From Xiphydria camelus (lineage: Eukaryota > Arthropoda > Insecta > Hymenoptera > Xiphydriidae): DNA of 64,000 bases. A program made the position numbers and the translations under genes. Positions 36,152 through 49,520 of the stretch are shown piece after piece (the stretch's first letter is position 1; every line of letters starts with the position of its first letter). The stretch covers positions 23,228,827-23,292,826 of the forward strand of contig OY783196.1 of NCBI GenBank assembly GCA_963678675.1, read 5' to 3'. Below the pieces are notes generated by a model. It was not told the DNA's origin and searched no databases. It saw only the letters and a program-made list of their open reading frames with translations.

Positions 36152-36183
<32 letters not shown>

Positions 36184-36239
36184 GAGGTAGAGGAGTGCAG
36201 CATTTGTAGCAGTCACTTGTGAGTAGTTGCCAAGTGAGC

Positions 36240-36495
36240 CACCGCTGCCGCCGTCGCCACCGACACCGCCACCGTCATCACTACCACTGCTAACGCTAGT
36301 CTACTCCTACTATAACCATACTGCTCTACCACTACTACTATCGCCACTACCTACACCCTTACCAACACTGCTCTGCCGTAACTATATCGGCACTGATTCC
36401 ACTCCAGCCATTACCGCCACCGACACCGCACTGTCGTTGTATGCCACAGTCACTACCAACCCCGACTCGACCGCCCCCCCCCCCCCCCCCCGGAC
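36240..36495. repeat. degenerate CCN/CTA triplet tract ending in poly-C
   Basis: ccg/cca/cta-type triplets with a strong three-base rhythm, then a C homopolymer of about 18 at 36474-36491. It opens frames of Pro/Ser/Thr-type composition without domains. Confidence 0.75.
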
Positions 36496-37149
36496 AATAC
36501 TTTTCCGGCTTTCGTGTTTTTGCGTGGTTGGTACCAGGCGACTCGTTTGTTCACAGTACATTACAATCGTATATAAAGGGACGGCCCTCTGCCGCGTGTA
36601 CGTATACGTATACGTGTGTACACACGCGCGCGCGCATCTCATGCATATACTCGCGTAAGGGTTGATTGGCGCGGTAAAGTGGGAGAGCCCGGAACGTGTG
36701 TAAAACTCGGGAGTATAATTAGCCTGGCACACGAAATAAAATTCCTGAGGGCTGTGTGCGGCCAGTACGCGGACGTACCACGCGACGGGGCGGCGGCGGA
36801 CGCGGATCGAAGGTACGATGTAGGCGCGCACGCGGAGGCCCGAAAAGGCGGGGAGACGTTTTCTCCCGTTTTGGCAAAGCGGGGGGTCATTCACTACTGA
36901 GTGCGGAACGCTGTCGAACACTCCCGCCGCTTTTTAAACGACCGCCCCCCCCCCCCTGCCTATTTCTTCGACCCTTCTCGCGTTGTTTATTTTTCGCCAT
37001 TTCAGAAGTGCGCGGCACGCGTCGATTCTCCCTCTCTCTCTCTCTCTTTCCGCATCTTCGGAGATTTGCCATATATACAGTGAGTTTGAAGAGCGTTTCC
37101 TAGAGGGCATTTCTCGCAGTCTCGACAGTGTATCACTTCTTCCTCGTAC

Positions 37150-37396
37150 GATAAAAAAAAATAATTAGGTTAAAATAGCAAAACGCGTTTAGTTATTCTA
37201 ACCAAAATACTGGTCAGTTGAACCAAATACTTAGTTATCCTAACCAAAGTTTGGTTATTTCAAGCAAACATCCAGTTGTTCTAACCAAGAAGTAAGTCAG
37301 TCAAATCAAACAGATGGAGGATCCGTATTTCAATAAATGGTTTGGTTATCTTCTTCAGGATTCTGGTTAAATTGACCAAATTATTTTTCTCGGTGT
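37150..37396. mobile_element. MITE family F, copy 3 (reverse orientation)
   Basis: Contains gatggaggatccgtatttca (reverse of the family F core), tandem ctaaccaaa-like units, and right tip aaattatttttctcggtgta. Confidence 0.8.
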
Positions 37397-37685
37397 ATTT
37401 ATTAGAAAGTGGAGGAAATTCTCCGTCAAGTGCGACAATAAAAAATAATAATTTCGGTAGAGATGCGATTTTTGGGAGCGTGAAATTCGGGAGAATCGAC
37501 TGTATCTTATCGAATATCCATACGCTTTGTATGCGGAGTGTCCTAGGAGGGAAGGTAATTTTTAATAACAAATATTGCATACGGTAGATATCTGATCAAA
37601 CTATTACAATCATTGTGAAATAGGATGTGTCGAGAGAAATAATTTATTCTTATACGAATCTGCTAGAAAATGTATTAGTAACCAG

Positions 37686-37915
37686 TCGGAATTTACGTAA
37701 ACAGCTGGAAATTTTGTTTTCGAATTGATTCATATATTTTTGTATGTTAAAATCAACCGATTTTTCGTATTACATATAATTCAACAAATTTTTTATTAAA
37801 ATTAATACAAATAATGTTAAAATTAACATAAAGAATTGGCACAAACGATTAGCTGATTTTAACGTACAAAAAAATGAGCGGACCGATTTCAACGCAAAAT
37901 TTCCAATTGTGTTCT
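37686..37915. mobile_element. inverted-repeat element, family I copy 2
   Basis: Shares tcatatatttttgtatgtta, aattaacataaagaat, agctgattttaacgtac and aaaaaaatgagcggacc with 22105-22363. Confidence 0.7.
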
Positions 37916-38794
37916 ATTTTACGCTAGGACGAAAATAAAGTAAATGTTACTTCGCGTAAATCCATGAACGTAATACAATAATTTAGTCAGGGACTGTAAC
38001 CGTTAGTTCGATTCCGAATATTTACGGAGCTAGTTGAAAAAATATAAAGATCATCCTCTCAAATTTGAGAGCCGAGGAGACTACCGGAATAAATGCCGCC
38101 GGAAATTCGGCTGTATCTACAATACTTTACAGCACAGTAAAAGCGGTATACGCATCGGACTTTGCTATCGTTCTGCGCAGTGGTACGCGATTAAATTTTA
38201 CCGAGCAGCGCAATAAAACGTTGATGCGTCATGACAACTTTACGGCACTTATGATACTGGAATTTTTACTGCGTTTTGTAAGTTAAAAAAATAATACTCC
38301 ACTCGAAGTAATCCTTAATACGTGATCCAATGGCTTTCATTTTGATTGAATACATTCTACTCGGAGTAACATCGCTTTTACTAGCGATAAGTCTCAAATT
38401 TACAGTACCGTAAAGCGAAGCTTGTTTCGAAAACGTTACCACGGTACGCATCTGCATCGCTTAATATCGTTTCGATAATAAATCATACTATTTACCGCGC
38501 TACAAGAATACAGCGAGTTCCTCAGCGCGCGGTATTATTTATGATGCCGGCATACGCGAGTATCTCGAAAGCGAAGAAAGATAGAGCGAGGGTTTAAATG
38601 CAAAAGTTGTTTAATTTTTAATACCAACAAACTTTTGTCTTCAAACTTTCGCCGTACCTCGCCGCATTTCCAAAGTAGCTCTTTGAGCGTATCATTTTTT
38701 TATGTTTCGACTAGCACCGTAATCTCGTGGAATCTGACCCGCGTTTATGAATTTTTCCTACGAAGTGACCTTCTCTATCAACTCCCGAAGCAAA

Positions 38795-38950
38795 AATCTT
38801 TCCTCCCGAGAAACACCGTATGCATATTTAATGCGTGTACAATAAGGCGACAGAGAAGTTTCCCAAAAGTTTTCACATTTTCCATGCTAAATATAGAACT
38901 GTTCGTAGCCTTGCGCTCCGTAGTCCACTTATGCTTCAACTACCCTGACA
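38795..38950. repeat. diverged duplication, unit 1
   Basis: Shares cccaaaagttttcacatttt-like, atgctaaatatagaa, ttgcgctccgtagtccactt and following bases with 40105-40200. Confidence 0.5.
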
Positions 38951-39489
38951 ATAAACTTTACTAGATTAACCCTCTGTCGTCACTGCGAGTCCGCTTGACT
39001 CAAGCTTTAATTTTGATGCTGACCGTATTTCTTTTTTTTTACAATCATAACCAGAGCCTCGTCAGATCTTGAAATAAATAGCTTCTTCTTAAAACTCGTA
39101 CTACGAACCTTCTGCGGACTTTGGAAAAAATCGTTTTTGAAACGTACACCATAGAACCATTTTTGGCCTCAAAGTAACACATCTCATAAGAACCATCTGT
39201 AGACTTTATTAAGGAAACTCTAAAAATAAAGAAGTTATGACCCTTTTAGTGAAGCAACTCATTTTTCACGCATCTACATATTCACGATCGTTTTTGTGAA
39301 TATGTCATCATTTCATTTCTTTCATAGACACGGTGATCAGATCTTCTAAAATGTTCGAAGAATGTTCCATAATTTTTCGATCTAAATTGCGCGGATGTTG
39401 TTCATGTGGTTATTATTTAAAAATCGGTTGGGCCCATTTGATCCATATGTGACCATCGTGGAACTGTAAGGACGTGTGACTACGGAGGG

Positions 39490-39910
39490 TTAAATTAAAC
39501 GTGTTTGCGAATAATTTTGAGTAAACATTTATTCGATTCGGACGAAGACCGATTTGAATGAAATAATATTCAATTGAATCGGTAACATTTTTATAGAACA
39601 AGCTAATATTCATTTTAACCGAATATTTACAGACAGAGAAAAAGAATTAGTTGGATCTACTAAAAATTACTTACGGAGGCGCAAGTAGTTATTTATTTAC
39701 GTCAATTAAATCTTTTTTTCATATTAATTGAATATTTCTTCTTCCTTGGAATCATATACTATTCCACACATGATTGAAAGGAAGAGATATTCAATTGATG
39801 CATTGAAAAATTTCTTTCATATAAATAAATGCACTTGCAATCCCGCAAGTAATTTTCAGTAGATCCAACTAATTCTTTTTCTCGGTGTATTTATTCAAGA
39901 CTATTCAAAA
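39490..39910. mobile_element. MITE family B, copy 4, split by a family C insertion
   Basis: Left part has acatttattcgattcggac and aaaccg-type B sequence. After the family C element the sequence resumes with attcaagactattcaaaac, the complement of the family B left arm. Confidence 0.6.
39630..39887. mobile_element. MITE family C, copy 3 (nested)
   Basis: Ends cagacagagaaaaagaatta and actaattctttttctcggtg, with TA on both sides and the same interior as 5713-5964. Confidence 0.85.
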
Positions 39911-40104
39911 CCCGTATACGCGCCTCGAATACATTTTTTTTCTCAAAATAGATACACGCGAAAATTCGCGCATCTACCGGCACCCGAGGCGCGATAAGAA
40001 TTCTCCTCGTACAGATATAGCAACAGTCTTTCCTCTCGGGATACCTTACGTATAAAAGTACGCGTACAACGAGGCAAGAAAAGCTGTATACCGCGCGTCG
40101 AGAA

Positions 40105-40200
40105 CCAAGAGCTTTCCTAAAAGCTTTCAAGTTATCCGCTCTAAATATAGAAGCACGCGTAGTCTTCCGCTCCATAGTCCATTTATACAATACTTCACCA
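40105..40200. repeat. diverged duplication, unit 2
   Basis: Contains tttcctaaaagctttcaagt, ctctaaatatagaag and cttccgctccatagtccatt, matching 38795-38950 in the same orientation. Confidence 0.5.
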
Positions 40201-41529
40201 ATGTAGGCACCGGAGACGCGATAAAAATTCTCCTCGCCCCGGGAGAACTCCGAGATGCGGCGCGCGCGCGCGGTTGCAACCTCGTACATGCGCGGTACAC
40301 ACGTACTTATCTCCACACGTATCGCTCGCCTTTATTGGGGGCGCTAATCTATTAGCGAACTGGAAGGGCAAACGCTCGAATTTATGCCGCGACTACAAAT
40401 CTTGGCTCCGTGCGAGGAAAGGGTAAGAAAGAGAAAGAGAGAGAGAGAGGGAGAAGAGGGAGAAAGATTCAACTGCAGAAGAGACGCGCGAGTGTGAGAG
40501 AGAGGGAGAGCACGCGATACAGTTAGACGAGGAAGTCGCGGCGTGGCGAGGCCAGAGACGAAGAGAAAGCAAAGTAGAACGGAGCGAATCGCGGTCTAGG
40601 CTCGGTCCTAGATTCCTTTATATAGCTTTTGTTACCGGAGCTATCGATTATCCGCGACGCAAGCACAACCGTCAGACATCCGCGAGCGTCTCTCGGTCGT
40701 GAATACGCGCCGCGCGAGAACCTATTTTCGACGCTCGCGCGGGGATACCTCCTACTTCTCGCTTACACCGCACCGGCGAAACTCGCAGAGACTACGCGAA
40801 CCTGTGCGACGCGAAGGCGCGTGAGGGCACGCGCGATCGCGAGAAGGACTCAACAGGTTCCGCTGCCGCTCCTCGACGCCGGGACACGTCGATGGGGGTT
40901 TTGTTCTTCTCACTCGCGACGGAGAAAGAGGAAACTCCGCGCGTGCGGGAGAGGGAGAGAGAGGCCGACAAAGAGGGGGCGGAAAGACGAAGGGGCGACG
41001 CGCGTGCGTGCGTCGAAAGAGTTAAACTTGCGCGCGAGTGGTGGAGTCGCGCGCCGCCGGTAATACTCGTAAGTAAGTAGGGGACAAACAGCCGTAAATA
41101 ATCGGCGGTAACCCTTTCGCGGGCGCGGGATGCGGCCCGCGGTGTCTGGTACGGGGTGGAGACTCGAACCGAACCTCCCAAGATTACACGGAAACTTTAA
41201 CGGCCCCGGATACTTAGCTTTCTTGGCGAGAGCGGGTGGGAACGGCGGGGGAGAGGGAGGTTTATTAGGGCTGATAATGTCCCCGCGGAGAGCGCGCGCA
41301 TTTGTCGCTCGCAGGTCGTCGCGTTCCGTAGCTATATGTTCCAACGTATAGACCCCTCCCCCGATTCCTCCGTCATTGAAATCCCGAGAATCCCGTCGCG
41401 TTTGCACACCCGGAAGGGGGAGGGGGGGGGGGATGAAATTTGCCATTTGCACGGCGGGCGCATGTCGCCTCGCAAAGTTAAATGATTGAAATCGTCATCC
41501 CCTCTACTCGGTCGTGCGAAAATTGCCAC

Positions 41530-41690
41530 GTGCGGAATGCCGCACTTTGATAAATTACCGTTCCACGGTGTATTCGATGGCTCTATGCTCGCGCGTGGTA
41601 ATGCTTGCAACGTTTTACCGTATTGCGGATGTAGGTGCACGGCGCGAAAATGGTAATTTATCGAAGTGCAATTCGTGTATGCCGCATTTT
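41530..41690. repeat. inverted repeat, ~35-bp arms
   Basis: Left tgcggaatgccgcactttga then taaattaccgtt; right aatggtaatttatcgaagtg then caattcgtgtatgccgca. Probably an eroded hairpin element. Confidence 0.6.
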
Positions 41691-42690
41691 CATTGTACGA
41701 GTCGAAAAAAAAAAAAAGAGTGCCGCGTAAATGACAAATTACGCCGCGTTCCCATTTCGCCGTGTCGTCGGCACGCCCTTATTTCCGGTCTCTCCGATCG
41801 GACGTTTACACGTGTTTCGGGCGATTTGCGAAATCGCGATCTTTTGGAAAATTATACGGCTGCAGTGCGCGTATCACGCGTCGAATGCGCGTCGCTTTTT
41901 AATACGGATATTTTGCAGGAGGGTGATAAAGCAGGAAGTAGAGGCGATAGCAAAGCGAGAGAGAGAGAGAGTGGGCTTAGCGAGTGTGTAAGTGTATACC
42001 AAATAATAAGAAACAACTACCTAAAAACGTTATCTCGTTCGTACTTTATTCGAACATACGTATTATACTTCACTTGCCTAATTACTTCTTTTTTCTCGTA
42101 TATTTATACATATATTATAATAACCTCGTACCTCTTTTGTGACTATACATTTAACGTTTCATATTTCTATCGCCTTCGTTGTTATCGATATTATTATACC
42201 TATATTATTATTATTACGTATTTTCTCTTACTCCTACTCAACTTCAACTTCTTCGTCTTCTTCTTATTATCATTATATCGATTGTCCTTATCGTTATCAT
42301 CATTACACATTGACTGTCACACGTGTCTTTCGGTTCGGTGCCGTTCGCACTTTGGGTTTTGATCGCTTTGCGCGGTTCTATCGTCGGTCGAAGTCGTACT
42401 CGGTTGTCACGAATTGTCATCGAACGATTATATCGAGCCAATTTATACCTTGCATTTCTCTCACGGATAGAAGCTGATCGAATTGAAAAATTGTGATGCA
42501 AATCCAACGCGAAATGTATGAAAATCTTTGAGCTTTTTCGAAATCTATATTGTGTCAAAAACGAAATTGAAAATATATCACTGCAAACTGGTCATTATTT
42601 CGCTCCGTTAGTGGTTAAAAAATCGCAGTACCGTTAATCCACACCAATTACCGTTAATTACACGCAAGATATAAGCAATGCATACATGTA

Positions 42691-43139
42691 TACAGGGTGA
42701 GGCATTGAAATTGAGACAAATGAATATTTGTAAAACAATGCATTTTAGAAAAAAATATTTCTCATAAAAGTTATTTTCTTTAGAAGCGAAAACGGAACTG
42801 TATATTTTATTTTTCATTCAGTAGGCATCTTTAAAGCTATTTTAAGGTCAACGCGCGCTTTTGCTTTAAACGAGTCTATTTTTTTCAACAAATTTTTAAC
42901 CTATGCGTAAAAACAGACAAGTTTTATTTGAAAGGTTTCTTTATTTCTTTATTTTTTTCCATTAAAAAACGTTGACCTTAAAATGGCCTTAAAAACATCT
43001 GCTAAATGAAAAAAAATACACAGTTCTTTTTCCCCCTGTAAAGCAAATAGCTTTTATAAGAAACATTTTTCCTGAAATGCGTTAATTCTTTCACACATAG
43101 ATAATCACGTATCTCAGTTTAAATGACTCACCCCGTGTA
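42691..43139. mobile_element. 449-bp inverted-repeat element, mariner-like tips
   Basis: Ends tacagggtgaggcattgaaa and aaatgactcaccccgtgta. Inner pairs ttaaggtcaacg / cgttgaccttaa and gtaggcatctttaaagc / catctgctaaatg-like. CAGGGTGxG tips with TA context are typical of Tc1/mariner-related elements. No transposase remains. Confidence 0.75.
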
Positions 43140-46100
43140 TACACTCGTAATACTATTTTCTTCAGAAGTGATCGCAACGGTGTAAATTAGCTGTATAAAC
43201 GCGATACGTGAAAATTCGGCCCGGCTTCGCGTATTTTACCGCAGTTACTTCTGCTAAGTACTAACGTTAATCGCGTTATCAACGCGTGCACGGCTTGTAG
43301 ACGGGAGATCTCGTGTGAAATACGCGAAGCAAGGAAACCTCGGGCGCGTAAAATAGCCAAAGTCCGATTGTCAGATCGTCGCGGTCCTGCGAATTCGTCT
43401 TTGTTAGTCGTCCGTCTCCGCGATTCTCGTTCTCATTCATTGTATGCGGCGACGAAGGAACCGCATCGCGGAATTACGGGCGACAGCGCGTTTCTTCGAC
43501 GACGAAGGTTGCGGTTGTCACCGACAGAAACGCGTCTCATCCGCGCCGAGGCAACGACCAGCGACAAGCGGCATCGCGCTCGCTCGAATGAAGTGCATAG
43601 TCGTCGCGATCGGTTATCCGCGTTTCCGCGTTGAATCGAACCGAATGTCGAACGAATTGAAATTACGCGTCGTCGAAGCTTATTCTGTAACTGCAGATCG
43701 CGTCGACACGGATGTGTGTAAGAATCGATCGATTTTGATCTTGCACTGAGAGAGAAATATGGTGGAGCCAACTGTAATTTGATCGGAAATCACGGTTAAC
43801 TTGACTTTTTCTTGGCTACAACGGAAAGTCAGATTCTGCTTGCAGTAACGGTACATTATGGTTGTCGCAACTAGTTAATCATGCATGGTGTGGTGGATTA
43901 GCATCTCCGACCTTTTTTTTTCTATACGATTGCCATCAATATGCATCTTGGTTAATCGTAAGAACAATTTCTACTCTTGTGATGAATCAAATTGCGATGT
44001 ATGGTTGTACGAGTTGTTATTGTTATGTCCATACCTATGAGAAAATTTAATGTTGAAGAAATGAATGTCTCTTTTATAATTCCTAAGAAGTAATTATTTA
44101 AGGATCTCGTAACGCATAAAAGTAGCGACGATCTTTGCAGTTAAATTTAATTCGTAATATTTCTTCGAGATGAATTACACATCTATGCTATAGGCACGTT
44201 TTTGTTGACTAAAGAATACCTCAGAAACCTAGGAAGATAATTTTTTCGTTATGAATACTTCATTAAAGAAATAGCATATAAATGTAGTGCTTCACATTTG
44301 ACAGGCACCGAGAGAACAGTCTATTAACAAATAATAAATTTAACTCTAAATACAGCGAAGTAAATATTTCGTTAGGATAAGGAAATATATATCTACTATT
44401 TATTAAAATGTTTATTTTATTTAAATGCCAGTTAAATATTGTAATAATTAACGAATATTTATTTGATTCAATCAAATGTTTATTTCCCCATATTCAAACA
44501 AATATTTGTTAACTACAAATAAATTGTTTTCTCAGTGTGGCCTCATCTGTGCCTGTTTATTCTTTTATTACGTAATTAGCGAAGCATTTACATTAAAAAA
44601 AATTATACTTTCCGTGAATATCTTAGGGGGTATGCTTTAGTACAAAAATCATTCCAATTTTCAAACTTAATTCGCTTCAAAGGTAAAATTAACGAGAAAA
44701 ATTTGACTGCAATTACTGCCACCTTTTTATGCGTTACAAGATATCGAATATCACTGATTGCTCCAAGTAAATATTTCATCTATATTTATAGCTCGTCTTA
44801 CATATATTCTCAGTGTGATATATATTAATATTAATCGCAACATTTCAATCCAGCGATTACGGTTGAGTCAAACCACTCGCTTGTCTCTCAGTCTAAGAGG
44901 GTTTCGATATTTTTCAGAACGTTATACGTGTATAGGTATCATTTATATTAAACTTCTCCGCACACGTACATTACCTCGATATGCATATCGTTTGAACTCC
45001 CGTTAGAAAATCGGTAAATACCCTTCTGTGTGGTCATTTTTCGAAGTATATACGCACATATATTGGCTTTAAGACGCATGCTTATACAATTTCTTTCTCT
45101 TGTAAAAATTTGTTGGCAAAAACTTTTCGAAATTCGCAAAACGCTGCAGCAGAGGTTACAAAATAAGAAAGGTAAAGGCGATCGATCTTTATTTACCTAC
45201 TAAGTATACATTTGCTCACTCTTTTCTCTCTACCTCTCTCTCTCTCTCTTTATTTATCTTTTCATCTCTGTTATCTCTCTCGCTCTCTGTCTCTACTTTT
45301 ACGTATACTACTCGATTATTTGATTTTTCGATCTTACTCTCTTCGATGTCCCCTTAAATGATCTCCCGATCGAGGCGGAGGCCGATCGATCCCCGAGGGG
45401 TTCTCCCCGGCGAGTTCCGCACCCTCGATCGATCGATCTCTCCGCTTTTATCGCATATAAACCCGCGTTATTCGCGTTTAAAAACCCGATCCGCGAAGGT
45501 ATGAATGCCGATCGCATGTGTCGTACGTTTGTGCGGCGGTGTCCGCGTACGCGCGAACGCGAGCACACGCCCACACCGAGCACGCGGAAAGAGCGAGAGA
45601 GAGAGAGAGAGAGAAAAAAAAGAGAGAGACGCGCGCGCGAATCTCGCATAAATTTTCCATCCGCGCCGAAACGTTCCCGGCCGAATTGAAAATCCCCCAA
45701 CGACATCCGCGGATCAGCGGCGATATTTCTCGGATCGAAGTGTACGCGTTATCTCCCGACGACCCTAGGCATCTCTTCTCCCACTCGCACTATTTCCCCC
45801 TTTACGACAGCCGCCCCCGAAAAACGCCTCGCGCGAATGGTCCGCGACGAATCGATCGACGCGCTCTCTCGCGGTATGAGTTTAAATTTTGACCGACCCC
45901 CGCGGATACGTACTTACGTATCTACTTCCATACGTATCTACTTACATACGTATACGCGCTCGCCGACTCCTTAGACGATAATGCGACCGCCGACCGCTTC
46001 GGGCTCGTCTTTACGGGGCGATCGTATACTCGGTCGCGCGAGTAGTTACTTTCTACTGGCCGTTAATGCACCCCGTACCGCCCACACGTACCGCGATAAC

Positions 46101-46691
46101 GTAAAAATGCGAAATTCGGTTCGGTACATTTTACGGTGGGCTGCGATCGAAGCGCCGCGCTCCGGCTGCACGGCCGACTCTGCCGAGCGAGACGACACGT
46201 CACCGGTGGGAATTGTCGCTGCATCTCCCGGCCCCGCTCTCACCCGATAATAATCGTTCGATTCCGTACGGCGCGTAACTCCGCGCGCGAGACACGTATA
46301 CCACCGCGAGGAAAAATATGCCCCAAAGTGGAATTATTCGCGCCGTTTCCGCGCGGATTGGTCCGAGACGGGGGTGCTGCGGTAGTCGTCGACGCCAGTC
46401 GTTAATCGTCGCAAGCGACGTTACGTCGCGCGAGCGTTCGGTCGCGGTGTCCAGTCTCGATGGGTCGCATGAATTCGCACGGTCGGGACGAATACTGGCA
46501 CCGAGTACCGACGCTCGGTGCCAAGGAAACTTTCGAGATTCCGCGGCGTTCGGTGCGACGAGATAGAAGAGTGGCGGGGGGAGGGGGTGGGTGGGAGGAG
46601 GTTCAATGCGAGGCGGTGTACGTGTTTCGGAGTTCCACGGGAATCGGAGGATTTTATTCGCTGCAAAGTGGAAACTGAGAACTCTTCGAGA

Positions 46692-46696
<5 letters not shown>

Positions 46697-46730
<34 letters not shown>
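46697..46730. repeat. (GA)n microsatellite
   Basis: Perfect ga repeat. Confidence 0.9.
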
Positions 46731-46734
<4 letters not shown>

Positions 46735-47065
46735 AGAGAGTGAGACGCGAACGCGGGGGAGAGGCTATTAACGAAAGCGCTACATCATACTGGTTTTCTT
46801 TGAGAGGAACGAGGGCAACTGCGGAAGTGCTCTCCATTCGATATACGAACGTATAGGTATATTCGGAGATCCTTCCGGAATTTCGTGTAAACCAATCGGC
46901 GGATCGGTCTTCGCGGATATTCTGCTTGCACCCGTTGAGTCATTCTTCGTTCCTGAATTTCGCGCGATACGTAACGCGATCGAGAATTTTTCCGTATCGG
47001 GGATATACGCGTGGCGAGCGGATCAAGTCCGAGGTGGACTAGGCGCGAGGAAGGACCATCGTGCG

Positions 47066-47581
47066 ATATCCTCTTCGGTCCCCCGATCTAGCCAACTGGA
47101 CACTTTTTATGTATGCCTTACTTCAAATTGTATACAATTTGTGATACTTGATTCCATTTATCCAGTAGACTACATGATTCTTATTTATGTTTAGGCAACC
47201 AACTGCACCTAGCAGAATACATGTTTCCTATTATTTGTCAACGCGAAGTGAGGTTATGGCGAGCTCCAGCAAATCACTCTTAACGTGTTTTTTTCTTTGT
47301 TCCTTTTGAATTAAAAAAAAATTTCATTCTTATAAACAAAATTTTTGTATTCTTATATTTTGAATTAATGAAATAAACTTTTGTTTAATTTTATAATTTT
47401 ATTTTTTTTCTAAACTGGGTTCCAGTATCCAGTCAGCTGGAGGCTATTTTTTTGCAATATTAACAAAATAATATAAAAAAACAATGATATACGCTGTTTT
47501 TAAACATTATTTTTAATCATGTAACAGAAAAAAAAATCATTAAGTTACAAAAAAAAATCCTTCAGGACCGAAGAGGATTAT
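47066..47581. mobile_element. 516-bp element with ATATCCTCTTCGGTCC ends
   Basis: Left atatcctcttcggtcc, right ggaccgaagaggattat. AT-rich interior (47140-47560) with no coding sequence. Only the terminal 16 bp pair well, so class is unknown. Confidence 0.55.
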
Positions 47582-48954
47582 GAGATCAGAGTCGGATGCG
47601 TGATGCACCCGCTGCGAGTAGAGCAAGTAGGAGGCAAGTTAGCCCGCTAGAGAGAAAAGGTACGGAAGTCGGATCTGGGCGCTGGTATTAGATCGAGCGC
47701 GAAATAAATCCGCTTCGAGTAGAATAAATCCGTGATGGACTCGCCATCGTACAGTAGGTCGGGTTATACATAGAAGGCAAACGTGCGTAATAGGGCATTC
47801 CACGTGAATCCAGCAACACACTTCTGAGTATTACTATTTTGCAATTATCCCGAATTGATTATGATTAGATTTTTATGATAAATTGTAGATAGAGCAGGGT
47901 CACATAAATGTCGACAATTGCAATTAGCTAATGCTGTAGTAAGAAAATTAACAGTTATCGACTCGATTATTAATCAATTAACCATGTTATTTTGCTGTGA
48001 AAGGAAATCTCTCATCGTCTGATGTAAAAATTCAATGGTTTCATTATTTTCAAGTGCGTGCAACTGAAATACGAACTATATCAGCACGAAACGATTTTGC
48101 TTAAAAATAGGGATAAGCGTCTATTTTCGTAATTAATAAATAAATCTCTTTTCACATCCCATTTATGTCCGTAAAATCAGTAGACACATTTTGTTAGCTG
48201 CACTAATTTAAATGAGTTTCTCGTCTCTTAAAAGGAAAATAATAAAAGATTGAAGTAGCTCGCGCGTACTTTTCACGGAAGAAGTAAATGAAAACGTGCG
48301 GCCGGCCGCTAACCTTGGCAACCCATCGCCGGTGCAATTACTCTGCGTCTCCGTTCGTTAGACGCAAAAAGTGACGAGGATTGGATTTAATGTGAAACGG
48401 GTTTGCCGAAAAGAGGTCGAGTGCGTAACCGGGTCCACTGCGCCGCGCAACAAGAGGATGCGAGGCGGGGATACGTAGCGAGTAGATCAAGCGCGAGATA
48501 GATCCGCCGCGAGGACGTTAGGCATGGGATAGATTCGCGACGAAGAGATCCACGGCTAAAGTTACACGCCGGACGGCGTCGCGGTTCCAGTTCGACCATG
48601 TCCGGGTAATCAGGTGCCTAATGAGCCGGATATAGGTTCGCTCCACGCGCCCCTGTACGGGGGGTGGCGATATCCCTTGCCTCTCCCGTCTCGTCCGACG
48701 CGCTAAGCTCGGTATTAGCACGAAAGCGCGAGCCCCGCAGTTACAAATGACTTCAAAGTCAATCAACCTTTCCGCGATAAGCCTCGATGCAATTTTAATC
48801 GCGCACCCCTTAGTCGCGCTTCCCTTTCACCGGGGATTTTCATCCGAGGGGCTCGACGCTCGCGCTATATCGCGTTTTCGGAAACGCGCGCGAGGACGAC
48901 TCACTCCTGCCTTCTTCGTACGCGAGATACCGTGTGATTTCGAGGATGGTGGTC

Positions 48955-49368
48955 GTAAGCGATATGCGAGTGCGAGTGGGGACGCCGATTAACCCAGGTG
49001 AACGCAGAAAAGTCTCTCTGTCGCACATTTTCTGTCCTTTTCGAGCTTGTCCAGTTTGAGTGTGCGACAGAGAGACTCTTCTGCATTCGCCCGGGTTAAT
49101 CAGTGTTCTCACTCGCACTCTCAGACGGAAAAATTCGATATATTTTGTAGATGACCCATATGTGGATTTCGTCGTATATGAATTATATGATTTCTATGTT
49201 AACCATATACGGACTATATATGTATTATACAAACATTCAAAAATCCAAATATAGTCCACATATGGTTAATATAGAAATGATATATAATTCATATATGACT
49301 AAATTCACATATGGACCATATGCAAAATATGTAAAAATGTTCCACACTTGTGCTCGCATATCGCTTAC
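48955..49368. mobile_element. compound inverted-repeat element
   Basis: Perfect 16-bp outer repeats gtaagcgatatgcgag (48955-48970) and ctcgcatatcgcttac (49353-49368). They enclose two further hairpins: 48967-49121 (arms about 58 bp, including tctctctgtcgcac / gtgcgacagagaga) and 49122-49345 (ccatatgtgg / ccacatatgg, tgatttctatgttaaccata / tatggttaatatagaaatga). Confidence 0.75.
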
Positions 49369-49377
49369 ACGGTAAAA

Positions 49378-49520
49378 AAGTGGTATTAATTTTTAACACC
49401 ATTTCACCGGTGTGGACCTATATGTACCACATCTGGTGTCATTCAGTCTTATACCATTGTTATCTAACATTAAAAGTGGTCTATATAGGTCCACATCACA
49501 GAATTTTTTATAGTGTATGA
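49378..49520. mobile_element. short hairpin element
   Basis: Ends ggtaaaaaagtggtatt and aattttttatagtgta; inner gtgtggacctatatg / atataggtccacat and gtaccacatctggtg. About 140 bp. Confidence 0.55.

Noticed and set aside
36227..36658. Pro/Thr/Ser-rich frame of 143 codons
   Set aside because: Produced by a degenerate CCN/CTA triplet repeat and a poly-C run.
38034..38286. Protein-like frame AAGNSAVSTILYSTVKAVYA in AT-rich intron
   Set aside because: Two overlapping frames are equally open, no family was recognised, and no splice sites were found around it; noted only as a possible transposon relic.
40629..41063. 144-codon Arg-rich open frame
   Set aside because: CpG-rich sequence open on both strands, no recognisable motif, no splice context.
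41514..42362. 282-codon open frame, the longest in the window
   Set aside because: The last third is low-complexity Tyr/Leu/Phe from AT-rich repeats, the middle contains a GA repeat, and no domain is recognisable. It does not resemble any family I know.
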